A stretch of DNA of 27,963 bases from assembly GCA_040235555.1 (NCBI GenBank), contig JBECKZ010000256.1, positions 1 through 27,963 of the forward strand, in the 5' to 3' direction. Positions within the stretch are counted from its first letter, which is position 1, and every line of letters starts with the position of its first letter. The notes beneath the pieces are model-generated. The model was given only the letters and a program-made list of their open reading frames with translations. It searched no databases and was not told the origin of the DNA. The stretch comes from RI-92 sp040235555. Lineage in GTDB: Bacteria; Pseudomonadota; Gammaproteobacteria; UBA6429; Thiohalophilaceae. Shown one piece after another: positions 15,750 to 24,254 of this stretch. The position numbers and the translations under genes are program-made.

Positions 15750-16316
15750 ATGAGCATCAAAGCCGATAAATGGATCCGCCGCATGGCCGAGCAACACAAG
15801 ATGATCGAGCCGTTTGAACCCGGTCAGGTTCGCCAAAACGGCGGTGGCAAGATCGTATCCTACGGGACTTCCAGTTATGGCTACGATGTACGTTGTGCCG
15901 ATGAATTCAAGATCTTCACCAACATCAATTCGGCAGTTGTCGACCCCAAGGTTTTTTCCGAACACAGCTTTGTCGATTTCAAAGGCGATATTTGCATTAT
16001 TCCGCCTAACTCATTTGCGCTGGCACGGACCGTGGAATATTTTCGCATCCCGCGCAATGTACTCACGGTCTGCCTGGGCAAGTCTACCTATGCCCGTTGC
16101 GGTATCATCGTCAATGTCACCCCACTGGAACCGGAGTGGGAAGGGCATGTGACCCTGGAATTTTCCAATACCACACCGCTACCAGCCAAGATCTACGCCA
16201 ACGAAGGTGTTGCCCAGATGCTGTTCTTTGAGTCTGATGAAGTTTGCGAGACGTCATACAAGGATCGGGGAGGAAAGTATCAGGGACAACAAGGCGTGAC
16301 CTTGCCGAAGACCTGA
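15750..16316 (+). CDS. dcd: dCTP deaminase
   Basis: 188-aa homotrimeric cytoplasmic enzyme that deaminates dCTP to dUTP, the main source of dUMP for thymidylate synthesis in proteobacteria. Family signatures are SSYGYDVRCADEF, GKSTYARCGIIVNVTPLEPEWEGHVTLEFSN (given here as two overlapping known blocks) and YANEGVAQMLFFE; the conserved Glu in the VTLEFSN block is the catalytic acid. Length is close to the 193 aa of E. coli Dcd. It sits after apbC with its own probable promoter and converges with the DUF3108 gene, 15 nt apart. Confidence 0.96.
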   Translation: MSIKADKWIRRMAEQHKMIEPFEPGQVRQNGGGKIVSYGTSSYGYDVRCADEFKIFTNINSAVVDPKVFSEHSFVDFKGDICIIPPNSFALARTVEYFRIPRNVLTVCLGKSTYARCGIIVNVTPLEPEWEGHVTLEFSNTTPLPAKIYANEGVAQMLFFESDEVCETSYKDRGGKYQGQQGVTLPKT

Positions 16317-16331
16317 CAGCTTGTCCAAAAG

Positions 16332-17048
16332 CTACTCGGCTTTAAAATCTTTGATCACAAATTCTGTTTTGTTGTCATCAGTGTCGATCTTCTGTACCCG
16401 TACCGGCATGAATTCCAGCGCAGGCGCACACCAGACCCGGTATTGATCGGTATCCTTGAGTTTGTTGCTGACCAGCTCGATGGTTTCCAGGGTTTTGTAG
16501 GGGGTGTCGATTTTATGGCTGCCGTTCTGGGTCAACACATAGGATGAGGCATTGCCCCGGCTGGCGATGAAGTAGGTCATAGTATTCTGGTGTTGCTGCA
16601 GGTCGCGCATGATCTGCAACAGGAAGGTCTGGACGTCCTGGGCATTGCCTTCAATCTTGTAATCCTTGTTATTGTGGCCATTATGTATCTTGTGCTGGTC
16701 CCACAAAAAATCGATCGCGTAATGTTCCACATCCTTGCCACCTGATTGATCGTAAACATATTTAAGCGGAATGATATGGTTGTCCTGTTGTTTTAGGGTG
16801 CTGATTTCATGCACGGTATCACTGAAGAACAGGGCCGCCAGCCCCCTTGCAGTCGTGGTGGCGGTGTATTGCCAGTTACCATCAGCCAATTGTTTGAAGT
16901 GGCGGACGGTATCACCCAGGTAAATACCGTTGCGGCTGACCTCATAAGTAATGGTGAAACCATGACTGAGCAGATCGGCCCTGACCAGCAGTGGTGTCCA
17001 AAGCAGGCATAAAAGCAAAACACTTTTGATAAAGCACCGGTCAGGCAT
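16332..17048 (-). CDS. DUF3108 periplasmic/envelope protein of unknown function
   Basis: 238-aa protein with a signal peptide (MPDRCFIKSVLLLCLLW, probable cleavage after VRA, about residue 24). The mature part is a predicted beta-rich domain beginning FTITYEVSRNGIYLGDTVRH and containing repeated YxV/A strands, typical of DUF3108. It is located 11 nt after purN, a recurring position for this family in gammaproteobacteria. The family has no established function; purine synthesis is unlikely because the protein is exported. Confidence 0.82.
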   Translation of the reverse strand: MPDRCFIKSVLLLCLLWTPLLVRADLLSHGFTITYEVSRNGIYLGDTVRHFKQLADGNWQYTATTTARGLAALFFSDTVHEISTLKQQDNHIIPLKYVYDQSGGKDVEHYAIDFLWDQHKIHNGHNNKDYKIEGNAQDVQTFLLQIMRDLQQHQNTMTYFIASRGNASSYVLTQNGSHKIDTPYKTLETIELVSNKLKDTDQYRVWCAPALEFMPVRVQKIDTDDNKTEFVIKDFKAE

Positions 17049-17059
17049 CGCGTTGTCGC

Positions 17060-17722
17060 CTATGTTGATTCAACAGAATATTCACGCTGTTCGTCCTGAA
17101 GAGGTTGGTCCTGGTAGTAAACCTGATTATTCCTGAACGCCACCTGACCGGCGGCTATGCGGGCGATAGCCGCCGGGTAGATCTGGTGTTCCGCCTGGTG
17201 CACCCGTTGTTGCAGGGACTCGGCCGTATCGGAGGCTAACACCGGAATTCGGGCCTGTAAAATCACGGGGCCGCTGTCCAGTTCCGGGGTGACATAGTGC
17301 ACACTGGCTCCGTGTTCCGGCTCGCCCGCCTCCAGCACACGGCGATGGGTGTGCAGTCCCTGATACTTGGGTAGTAGGGAAGGATGAATATTGATCATTT
17401 TCCCCAGGTAATGGTGAACGCATTCCGATGTGAGAATACGCATGAAGCCAGCGAGCACGACAAGATCGGGTCGGTAGGCATCGATCTGTTGCATCAGGGC
17501 CGCATCGAATTCTGTTCTGTCTGTATACTGCTTGTAATCGATCACATGGGTCGGGATGTTTGCCTTGTGCGCACGGGTAAGGCCATAGGCAGTGGGCCGG
17601 TCACTGATTACGGCCCGGAGGGTGACGGGCAGTTTGCCTTGTTGTATCTGATCGATGATGGCCTGCAGGTTGCTACCATTGCCCGAGATCAGGACGATGA
17701 CGTTAAATTCGCCATGGCGCAT
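17060..17722 (-). CDS. purN: Phosphoribosylglycinamide formyltransferase 1
   Basis: 220-aa cytoplasmic enzyme that formylates GAR with 10-formyl-tetrahydrofolate, the third step of purine synthesis. The nucleotide site ISGNGSNLQA (12-21) is present. Catalytic residues align with E. coli PurN: Asn111 and His113 in INIHPSLLPKY, and Asp149 in TPELDSGPVI. The ATG shares one base with the purM stop (TGATG), so the two are translationally coupled. Confidence 0.97.
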   Translation of the reverse strand: MRHGEFNVIVLISGNGSNLQAIIDQIQQGKLPVTLRAVISDRPTAYGLTRAHKANIPTHVIDYKQYTDRTEFDAALMQQIDAYRPDLVVLAGFMRILTSECVHHYLGKMINIHPSLLPKYQGLHTHRRVLEAGEPEHGASVHYVTPELDSGPVILQARIPVLASDTAESLQQRVHQAEHQIYPAAIARIAAGQVAFRNNQVYYQDQPLQDEQREYSVEST

Positions 17723-18798
17723 CAGCCGTTCTCAATGACGACGCGGGCTTCGCCCTGGCCTTGTGCAATCTGGCCAATGACACGTGCATCAATACCCTGG
17801 TCGTTAAGGTGTGCAAGTGAGGACGTCACTTCGTTAGCACTGACGATCACGACCATGCCGATGCCGCAGTTGAAGGTACGGTACATTTCCATGTCCGCTA
17901 CATTGCCCTGGGTTTGCAGCCAGTCAAACACGGGTGGACGGGTCCAGGCATTGGCGTCGATCATGGCAAGGGTGTCGTCAGGCATAACACGTGGGATGTT
18001 CTCCAGCAAACCACCGCCGGTAATATGGGCCAGGGCCTTGACCCTGACCTGCTCGAACAGGGACAACAGCGGTTTGACATAAATACGAGTCGGTTCGAGC
18101 AGGACTTCGCCCAGTGTTTTGCCGTGAAAATCGGAATTCAGATCAGCGTTGCAGTGTTCAATGATTTTGCGGACCAGTGAATAGCCATTGGAGTGAGGTC
18201 CACTGGAGGCCAGTCCCAGCATAATGTCACCGACCTGTACCTGACTGCCATCGATGAGTTTGTCTTTGTCTACCACGCCAACACAAAAGCCGGCCAGATC
18301 ATAATCATTGGCGTGATACATCCCGGGCATCTCGGCAGTTTCACCACCGATGAGTGCTGCGCCACTTTGTGTACAACCCTCGGCAATGCCTTTAATGACT
18401 TCGCTGGCGACATCCACACTTAAGGTACCGGTGGCGTAGTAATCGAGAAAGAATAGTGGTTCTGCACCCTGGACTATCAGGTCGTTGACACACATGGCAA
18501 CCAGGTCGATACCAATGGTATCGTGTTTAGCCATTTGCAGTGCCAGCTTCAACTTGGTACCCACGCCATCGGTACCGGCAACGAGCAGGGGATTGCGGTA
18601 TTTGTTTAAATCGAGCTCAAACAGGGCACCAAAGCCGCCAAGTCCACCCATTACGCCCGGTCGCAGCGTTTGTTTGGCGTAGGGCTTTATGCGTTGGACT
18701 AGTGCGTCCCCGGCATCGATATCGACACCGGCATCGCGGTAACTCAAACCAGCTTGTTTGGATTTGGCGGGATCTGTGTCAGAAATTTGCTGCGCCAC
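17722..18798 (-). CDS. purM: Phosphoribosylformylglycinamidine cyclo-ligase (AIR synthetase)
   Basis: 358-aa cytoplasmic enzyme that closes FGAM to AIR with ATP, the fifth step of purine synthesis. SYRDAGVDIDAGDALV near the N-terminus, GGLGGFGALFELD, GTDGVGTKLKLA and GGETAEMPGMY are family signatures. The start codon is GTG, placed 6 nt after a strong AAGGAG (18810-18805), and gives the family N-terminus. Minus-strand order is purM-purN-DUF3108. A short hairpin CGCAC/GTGCG (18832-18816) lies just upstream in the leader; no clear PurR box was recognised. Confidence 0.97.
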   Translation of the reverse strand: MAQQISDTDPAKSKQAGLSYRDAGVDIDAGDALVQRIKPYAKQTLRPGVMGGLGGFGALFELDLNKYRNPLLVAGTDGVGTKLKLALQMAKHDTIGIDLVAMCVNDLIVQGAEPLFFLDYYATGTLSVDVASEVIKGIAEGCTQSGAALIGGETAEMPGMYHANDYDLAGFCVGVVDKDKLIDGSQVQVGDIMLGLASSGPHSNGYSLVRKIIEHCNADLNSDFHGKTLGEVLLEPTRIYVKPLLSLFEQVRVKALAHITGGGLLENIPRVMPDDTLAMIDANAWTRPPVFDWLQTQGNVADMEMYRTFNCGIGMVVIVSANEVTSSLAHLNDQGIDARVIGQIAQGQGEARVVIENG

Positions 18799-18891
18799 TC
18801 AAAACTCCTTCGAAACGCACCTTTTACGTGCGCAGACAGTGGGTAATAATAGGCTAGTTTAACAATTCACAGACAGGCAGGGAATCGGCTG

Positions 18892-20109
18892 ATGCATTTT
18901 CCAGCGGCGTTACACCTTTTTTATCGAAATCGGATACAACAAACGGCTTTATTCCTGGCGAGCCTTTTGCTCTTCTCATCGCCAGGGCCGGTGGTGGCTG
19001 ATGAAGTGGCCAATTTATACGAGGCTACGGTCCCGGTGGCGAACCAGGCCAAGGACAATCGCGCATCGGCTATTCAAACAGGATTTACCGAAGTCCTCAC
19101 GCGGGTGTCCGGGCGCAGTGATATTGCGGATGCGAAACAGTTTCCGGAGATTGCCCAAGCCATTCAAACGGCTACCCGGTTTGCGCAACAGTACCGTTAT
19201 ATAAAGTCAGACTCGACCTCAGGGAGCCAGGATTCAGGTCTGGCGTTATGGGTGCGTTTTGATGAAACGGCACTTGGTCAATTATTGCGAACCAATCATT
19301 TGCCCGTTTGGGGCGCGACCCGGCCGGCGACGTTATTGTGGCTTGTAGTCGATAATCGAGGCCAACGTAAATTATTAGGTGCGGATACGCGCAATGATGT
19401 CTCTAGCATTCTTGAAGATCGCGCCAAACTCCGTGGTGTGCCACTGCGGTTGCCTTTGCTGGATCTGACAGATCGCGCCAGCCTCCAAGTCAGTGACGTC
19501 TGGGGAAATTTTGAAAGCACCATTCTGCAGGCATCACAGCGTTACCAAACCGAGGCGGTGTTAGTTGGACGCGTGTTTCAGAGTTATGGCAATAGCTGGA
19601 CAGGGCGCTGGTCATTATATGTCGAAAGTGGTCGTGAAGACTGGACGGTCAACGGAACAACGCTAGCCGATGTGCTTACTCCGGGCATCGATAAAACCGC
19701 TGAGTCGTTGGCATTGCGTTATGCCCAGGTTTATCAGGTGGATACGGGCAAGGTCCTGGTGGAGGTTAAGGCGATTAAGGGACTGTCAGATTACAATCGT
19801 GTCGTGAAGTACCTGCAATCCATTTCGCATGTCAAGGCAGTGCAGCCTGTTGAATTATCTGCACAAAGCGCGGTGTTCCAGATAACGCTCCCGGGCGGTC
19901 GCCTGGCTGTAGCCAGAGCCGTTTCACTGGGCCGCATGTTGGCGACTGAACCGGTAGATAGTGTTCCTGACTCATCTATCCCAGTCGACAATACCAGTAC
20001 AAATGCCAACGCCAACGCCAACGCCAACGCCAACGCCAATATAAAAGCAGTTGCTAAACCGGAGCCTGGGGTGCTCATCCCTGATCTGATTTACCGGTTG
20101 GTGCCGTGA
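18892..20109 (+). CDS. DUF2066 exported protein
   Basis: 405-aa protein with a signal peptide cleaved after about VVA (residue 36). The following NLYEATVPVANQAKDNRASA and GFTEVLTRVSGR are characteristic of the DUF2066 family. An unusual low-complexity tract of alternating Asn-Ala (about residues 371-383), encoded by a GCCAAC hexamer repeat, forms a linker before the C-terminal ~25 residues. AGGGAA lies 7 nt before the ATG. It is divergent from purM and first in a four-gene run with a CDP-alcohol phosphatidyltransferase, perM and hda, an order common in gammaproteobacteria. Function is unknown; an envelope location is expected. Confidence 0.85.
   Translation: MHFPAALHLFYRNRIQQTALFLASLLLFSSPGPVVADEVANLYEATVPVANQAKDNRASAIQTGFTEVLTRVSGRSDIADAKQFPEIAQAIQTATRFAQQYRYIKSDSTSGSQDSGLALWVRFDETALGQLLRTNHLPVWGATRPATLLWLVVDNRGQRKLLGADTRNDVSSILEDRAKLRGVPLRLPLLDLTDRASLQVSDVWGNFESTILQASQRYQTEAVLVGRVFQSYGNSWTGRWSLYVESGREDWTVNGTTLADVLTPGIDKTAESLALRYAQVYQVDTGKVLVEVKAIKGLSDYNRVVKYLQSISHVKAVQPVELSAQSAVFQITLPGGRLAVARAVSLGRMLATEPVDSVPDSSIPVDNTSTNANANANANANANIKAVAKPEPGVLIPDLIYRLVP
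20005..20040 (+). repeat. Hexanucleotide tandem repeat (GCCAAC)
   Basis: Five perfect GCCAAC units followed by one GCCAAT, in frame inside the DUF2066 gene and coding for Asn-Ala repeats. Because the unit is 6 nt, slippage would change linker length without shifting the frame. Confidence 0.95.
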
Positions 20110-20672
20110 AATACCTGCCCAATATCATTAGCATATTGCGCATTCTGTTGGTGATCCCGACGGTCAATTATTTGTGGCATAACGAATATGCCAAGGCATT
20201 GACGATGTTCTTCATCGCCGGTGCTTCTGATGGTCTGGATGGTTTTCTGGCCAGGCGCTTTGGCTGGATGACGCGCCTGGGAAGTCTGCTTGATCCCTTG
20301 GCTGATAAATTACTGATGACGGCAATCTATCTCACACTTGGACTGAAGGAACATTTACCTGTTTGGCTGGTAGCACTGGTCATCGGTCGCGACCTGGTGA
20401 TTATCCTGGGTGCTGTGGTATATCGCTTGTTGCTTAAAGAAATTACCATGCAGCACTTATTAATTAGCAAGCTCAACACAGGTGCCCAGATCCTGCTAGT
20501 GTTAGTTTTAATCTTTCACCTTTCTACTTTTCCTTATGCGACAAACATCCCCATTGAAGTTATTACCTTTCTGATCTATTTCGTCACCTTCACCACAATT
20601 GCCAGTGGTGGCGCCTATGTAGTTATCTGGTCAAAGCGTGCACGACAGCAATTAAAAGTGAGAACGCAATGA
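20106..20672 (+). CDS. CDP-alcohol phosphatidyltransferase family membrane protein (PgsA-like)
   Basis: 188-aa integral membrane enzyme that joins a CDP-alcohol (usually CDP-diacylglycerol) to a second alcohol such as glycerol-3-phosphate. The full signature D-x2-DG-x2-AR-x8-G-x3-D-x3-D is present: Asp42, Asp45-Gly46, Ala49-Arg50, Gly59, Asp63 and Asp67. Several transmembrane helices follow. Length is close to PgsA (182 aa in E. coli), but the location next to DUF2066 and perM rather than uvrC leaves open whether it is the main phosphatidylglycerophosphate synthase or a second family member. The start is GTG in a 4-nt GTGA overlap with DUF2066. Confidence 0.9.
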   Translation: MKYLPNIISILRILLVIPTVNYLWHNEYAKALTMFFIAGASDGLDGFLARRFGWMTRLGSLLDPLADKLLMTAIYLTLGLKEHLPVWLVALVIGRDLVIILGAVVYRLLLKEITMQHLLISKLNTGAQILLVLVLIFHLSTFPYATNIPIEVITFLIYFVTFTTIASGGAYVVIWSKRARQQLKVRTQ

Positions 20673-21718
20673 CAATTAGCAATCGCTGGTTTTGGTTGCT
20701 GTCTGTTCTCGTTGTTGGCTATCTGGTCTATTTACTGGCCCCAGTGCTGACGCCTTTCATGGTTTCGGCAATCCTGGCATACATCGGTGATCCGCTGGTT
20801 GATCGCCTGGAAAAATACAAAATGCCACGCACCCTGGCGGTGGTCATTGTCTTTCTGGCGTTGACACTGTTGGCGATTATTGCCTTGCTGGTGTTAATAC
20901 CTTTGCTGGAACAGCAATTCGTCATCCTTGGCAAGAAAATTCCCGGCTACATCGAAGTCATTCAAACCCGGCTTGTTCCCTGGTTGAATTCACATTTTGA
21001 TATAGGCATACAACTGGATATGGAGACGCTCAAAACATCCTTGCAGGCACACTGGAAAGAGGCCGGCAATGTTGCCAAGACCGTAGTTTCCTATATCACG
21101 CATTCCGGCGCCTTGTTGGCTGGCTGGTTTGCAAATCTGGTCCTGATTCCGGTGGTGACATTCTATTTGCTGCGGGACTGGGATATCCTGGTGGCGCGGA
21201 TTCGCGAATTGTTGCCGCGCAAAAGCGAGCCAGTCATCTGTCAACTTGCGCGTTCATCGGATGAAGTGTTGGGTGCCTTTTTGCGCGGTCAGCTGCTGGT
21301 CATGCTTGCTTTGTCTGCAGTTTATTCCATCGGTTTATGGCTGACAGGTCTGGACCTTGCCTTGTTAATCGGGATGCTGGCCGGGCTGGTCAGTTTTGTT
21401 CCCTATCTGGGTTTTATTGTAGGCATTGTGGTCGCGGGCATCGCAGCCTTACTGCAGTTCCACGATGTTATCCATTTGCTCTATATCGCCATTGTGTTTG
21501 GCATCGGTCAGGTACTGGAAGGCATGTTGCTGACACCCATGCTGGTCGGGGATCGCATCGGCCTGCATCCGGTTGCAGTCATGTTTGCCGTTCTTGCGGG
21601 TGGCCAGTTGTTTGGCTTTCTGGGTGTGCTATTGGCGCTACCAGCTGCAGCAGTAGTCGCCGTGATCCTGCGTTATATGCATGAACGCTACAAAGATAGC
21701 GCGCTGTATTCAGGTTAA
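20669..21718 (+). CDS. perM: AI-2E family transporter (PerM-type permease)
   Basis: 349-aa polytopic inner-membrane protein of the AI-2E/UPF0118 family. It has an N-terminal pair of hydrophobic helices, a soluble amphipathic middle part (about residues 85-150), then further helices with the family segments LIPVVTFYLLRDWD and FVPYLGFIVG, and a C-terminal half ending GQLFGFLGVLLALPAAAV. Transport substrate is unknown for PerM; some relatives are Na+/H+ exchangers or AI-2 exporters. The ATG overlaps the preceding stop by 4 nt. Confidence 0.93.
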   Translation: MTISNRWFWLLSVLVVGYLVYLLAPVLTPFMVSAILAYIGDPLVDRLEKYKMPRTLAVVIVFLALTLLAIIALLVLIPLLEQQFVILGKKIPGYIEVIQTRLVPWLNSHFDIGIQLDMETLKTSLQAHWKEAGNVAKTVVSYITHSGALLAGWFANLVLIPVVTFYLLRDWDILVARIRELLPRKSEPVICQLARSSDEVLGAFLRGQLLVMLALSAVYSIGLWLTGLDLALLIGMLAGLVSFVPYLGFIVGIVVAGIAALLQFHDVIHLLYIAIVFGIGQVLEGMLLTPMLVGDRIGLHPVAVMFAVLAGGQLFGFLGVLLALPAAAVVAVILRYMHERYKDSALYSG

Positions 21719-21725
21719 TCGTTTT

Positions 21726-22400
21726 ATGGTGGCTTATCAGATTCCGCTGCAGATTAAACTCAACGATGCAGCGACTTTCGATAATTATTTGGCTGCTGCA
21801 AATGCCGATGTCGTGAAGATCCTGAGGACCGGTGCAGAGCCCTATCTCTATTTGTGGTCTCCAGAGGCCACGGGTAAGACCCATTTACTCCAGGCCCTCT
21901 GCCAGTCGCAGGCGCAAGGTCAATCAATTTACCTGCCTATGAAGGAGTTGATAAACCAGCCGGTGGAAGTACTAGAAGGCCTGGAGCAATTCGTGCTGGT
22001 ATGCCTGGACGACGTACAATATATTGCAGGTCGTTCCGAATGGGAATTAGGACTGTTTCATCTTTATAATCGGCTGCGCGAACAAAATAGCCGTCTTTGC
22101 ATAACCAGCAATGTATCGCCGGAACAGCTGAATGTGCAATTAGCGGATTTACTGTCCCGCCTCAAATGGGGACCGGTATTTCAATTACAGCCTCTATCAG
22201 ATACGGATAAGATCAATGCTATGCAGTTACGCGCCGGTCAGCGAGGGTTTGAGCTGACTGACGAGGTTGCAAAGTACTTACTCAACCGTTATCCGCGTGA
22301 TCTACACAATCTGTTCACACTATTGGACAAGCTCGATAATGCTTCCCTGCAAGCGCAGCGCCGATTAACAATCCCCTTTGTTAAACAGTGGCTGGAGTAA
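21726..22400 (+). CDS. hda: DnaA regulatory inactivator Hda
   Basis: 224-aa AAA+ protein that, with the DNA-loaded sliding clamp, stimulates ATP hydrolysis by DnaA and so limits replication initiation. The N-terminus YQIPLQIKL resembles the clamp-binding motif of Hda (QLSLPL). Walker A is SPEATGKT (45-52), Walker B VCLDD (92-96) followed by VQYIAG, and the C-terminal part RGFELTDEVAKYLLNRYPRD carries sensor II-like residues. The start chosen is the ATG giving MVAYQIPL; an upstream in-frame ATG at 21681 would lie within perM. It is 7 nt after perM. It resembles DnaA domain III but lacks the DNA-binding domain IV, which rules out DnaA. Confidence 0.93.
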   Translation: MVAYQIPLQIKLNDAATFDNYLAAANADVVKILRTGAEPYLYLWSPEATGKTHLLQALCQSQAQGQSIYLPMKELINQPVEVLEGLEQFVLVCLDDVQYIAGRSEWELGLFHLYNRLREQNSRLCITSNVSPEQLNVQLADLLSRLKWGPVFQLQPLSDTDKINAMQLRAGQRGFELTDEVAKYLLNRYPRDLHNLFTLLDKLDNASLQAQRRLTIPFVKQWLE

Positions 22401-22404
22401 AATT

Positions 22405-22755
22405 CTAAAGTAATCCCTGGCGTTCATAGCGGACACATAAGCTCGCGTTAATAAAAAACACCAGGCTGAGTATCAATTCGGTAATCGCATATCCTCGATG
22501 GCTGCTATTGGCATAGGTCTCAACGATAGCATGCATAAAAACAAGCAGAATCAAATAACTGCTCCACATATAGGTGCCGGGTTTTTTCCTGAATAAGCCG
22601 TAGGCGGGTATCAGCAGAATACCCAGGTACAGTAGTGACAGGATGGTCGAGAAGACAAAACGGGGCGGATCGGCGATGAAATACCACAACACGACGGTGA
22701 CAACCAAACCGGCATAACTCGTGAGTGTCAGTTTGCGTGCCAGTTGTGCTGTCAT
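22405..22755 (-). CDS. DUF2069 membrane protein
   Basis: 116-aa small inner-membrane protein with four hydrophobic segments (about residues 13-30, 33-51, 64-80 and 88-106). The sequence YILLVFMHAIVETYA fits DUF2069, a family of unknown function often found beside wrbA in gammaproteobacteria. The ATG overlaps the wrbA stop by 4 nt. Its 3' end is only 4 nt from that of hda, so the two convergent genes have no room for terminators between them. Confidence 0.85.
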   Translation of the reverse strand: MTAQLARKLTLTSYAGLVVTVVLWYFIADPPRFVFSTILSLLYLGILLIPAYGLFRKKPGTYMWSSYLILLVFMHAIVETYANSSHRGYAITELILSLVFFINASLCVRYERQGLL

Positions 22756-23363
22756 ATTTTAATCAGCCCAGACTGCCACATTGCGCCAGCGGTTTGTGCC
22801 AGACGTTTACCCTGAGACTGACACAGTGCGATCTCATCTTTGGACAACTCGAGATCACTGTCCTTGCCTGCAAAATGACTGCTCCCATAAGGCGTACCAC
22901 CGGTCCGTGTTTCTGATAATTCGATTTGTGTATACGGGATACCGAGTAACAACATGCCGTGGTGTAACAAGGGCAGCATCATGGACAAACACGTGGATTC
23001 CTGGCCACCATGCAATGTCGAGGTGGAGGTAAACACACAGGCGGGTTTATTCGCTAACTCGCCAGACAACCATAAGGCACTGGTCGAGTCGATATAATAT
23101 TTTAAAGGTGCTGCCATATTACCAAAGCGTGTTGGACTACCCAGTGCCAGTCCGATGCAGTCTTTCAGATCCTGAAGAGTGGCATAGGGTGCACCGGTAT
23201 CCGGTGTAGCAGGTGCTACCGCTTCGCATTCAGTAGAAACAGCTGGGACAGTACGCAAACGTGCAGTCATGCCATTGATCTGTTCAACACCGCGCGCGAT
23301 ATGGCGTGCCATTTGTGCCGTTGCACCATGGCGACTGTAATACAGAATAAGGACATCAGGCAT
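22752..23363 (-). CDS. wrbA: NAD(P)H:quinone oxidoreductase, WrbA type
   Basis: 203-aa flavodoxin-fold FMN enzyme that reduces quinones by two electrons, cytoplasmic. LILYYSRHGATAQMA is the phosphate-binding loop; GSPTRFGNMAAPLKYYID and FTSTSTLHGGQESTCLSMM are WrbA signatures around FMN. The start is the ATG giving MPDVLILYYS, overlapping the ArsC-family gene by 8 nt; an upstream TTG in frame is less likely. It lies in the operon arsC-like - wrbA - DUF2069. Confidence 0.95.
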   Translation of the reverse strand: MPDVLILYYSRHGATAQMARHIARGVEQINGMTARLRTVPAVSTECEAVAPATPDTGAPYATLQDLKDCIGLALGSPTRFGNMAAPLKYYIDSTSALWLSGELANKPACVFTSTSTLHGGQESTCLSMMLPLLHHGMLLLGIPYTQIELSETRTGGTPYGSSHFAGKDSDLELSKDEIALCQSQGKRLAQTAGAMWQSGLIKI

Positions 23364-23718
23364 TGTCGTGCCCAATCAGATCGAAGATCTTTTCTGGCGG
23401 ACGTCCGATGATTGCCTTATTACCCATTACCACGATCGGTCGCTCTATGAGTTTGGGGTATTTCATCATTGCCGCGATGATCGCGTCTTCTCCCAAGGTC
23501 AGATCATCAAGACCTTCAAGTTTGTATTCCTCTTCCTTGCTGCGTAACAACTCGCGCGCAGTGATCCCGAGTTGTTTCAGTAATTGCTTGAGAGTGTCTG
23601 CATCGGGTGGCGTTTTTAGATATTCGATAACCTGAGGGTGCTGTTGATGCTGTTCGAGTAGCGCAAGTGTCTTGCGCGATTTCGAGCAACGCGGATTATG
23701 ATAAATGGTGACTGACAT
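23356..23718 (-). CDS. arsC: ArsC-family (YfgD-type) arsenate reductase-like thioredoxin-fold protein
   Basis: 120-aa protein of the glutaredoxin-dependent ArsC family. YHNPRCSKSRKTL holds the redox Cys; ERPIVV and GRPPEKI are shared with E. coli YfgD, to which it is closer than to plasmid ArsC. No arsR, arsB or other arsenic gene is nearby, so arsenate reduction may not be its role. The start is the ATG giving MSVTIYHNP; an upstream TTG would add five residues. It is the first gene of the operon with wrbA. Confidence 0.92.
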   Translation of the reverse strand: MSVTIYHNPRCSKSRKTLALLEQHQQHPQVIEYLKTPPDADTLKQLLKQLGITARELLRSKEEEYKLEGLDDLTLGEDAIIAAMMKYPKLIERPIVVMGNKAIIGRPPEKIFDLIGHDNA

Positions 23719-23788
23719 GTTCTTTCTACTCAACGTAAGGTTTAATAAACGCGATTTTAACCCTATTTGTCCACTCCGGGCGCCCGTC

Positions 23789-23794
23789 TTGACA
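23789..23794 (+). promoter_or_regulatory. -35 box upstream of the short lipoprotein gene
   Basis: Perfect TTGACA. With 16-17 nt spacing the -10 is a poor ATAGCT or TAGCTT (about 23811-23817). It lies 64 nt before the lipoprotein start. Confidence 0.4.
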
Positions 23795-23857
23795 GCTTGC
23801 CTGCCCGGTGATAGCTTGAGTTAGCTTCATTGCGAGTAACGTTAACCACACCTTCAC

Positions 23858-24172
23858 ATGTTCCCGCCAGTAATGCAGAAGATATGGCTTGCTCTACCGG
23901 GAGTCTTCTTGGCGTTCTTTCTCACTGGCTGCTCTGTCAACCCACCTGTCCAGGAAATGAGCAATGCCCGCCAGACGATTCAGGCCGCCTACGAGGTCAA
24001 GGCCCAGCACTATGCGCCGAAATTATTGAAAGAAGCCGAACGTCTGTTGAAACAGGCAACGTCGGCTCTGGATGCCGGCGATTATCCCACCGCTCGGGAA
24101 TATGCCATTGCCGCCCAGCAACAGGCTATCAAGGCAAGGCAGCAGGCGCTTTCCAATAAAAATTCGGAATAG
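23858..24172 (+). CDS. Small DUF4398-type lipoprotein
   Basis: 104-aa lipoprotein. The signal peptide ends in the lipobox LTGC, with Cys25 as the lipidated residue. The mature part is a single Ala/Gln/Lys-rich helical domain (about residues 35-98) with heptad-like spacing, including the segment ALDAGDYPTAREYAIAAQQQA, matching DUF4398. It is clearly related to the first half of the LysM lipoprotein 190 nt downstream. Two ATGs are possible (23858 and 23873), neither with a good ribosome-binding site; the lipobox is retained either way. Function unknown; a periplasmic spacer or outer-membrane scaffold is a guess. Confidence 0.8.
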   Translation: MFPPVMQKIWLALPGVFLAFFLTGCSVNPPVQEMSNARQTIQAAYEVKAQHYAPKLLKEAERLLKQATSALDAGDYPTAREYAIAAQQQAIKARQQALSNKNSE

Positions 24173-24254
24173 TCAAAAACATTATATTGGGAATATTAGT
24201 GTTTACTAATTATGTGACTTAAGTCCAGTTATAACCCCTTTCTTAGAGAATCCC

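Noticed and set aside
20001..20040. Repeat considered as CRISPR or mobile-element remnant
   Set aside because: Six-base units with no spacers, in frame inside a gene; a simple microsatellite.
21681..21725. Upstream ATG extending hda by 15 codons
   Set aside because: It lies within the perM 3' end and would bury the clamp-binding motif that normally sits at the N-terminus.
23356..23718. ArsC-family gene considered as evidence for an arsenic resistance island
   Set aside because: No arsR, arsB/acr3 or arsA nearby, and the sequence is closer to housekeeping YfgD in a conserved operon.
23830..24159. Overlapping plus-strand frame of 109 codons across the short lipoprotein
   Set aside because: No domain or signal peptide logic; the alternative frame has a lipobox and a paralog downstream.
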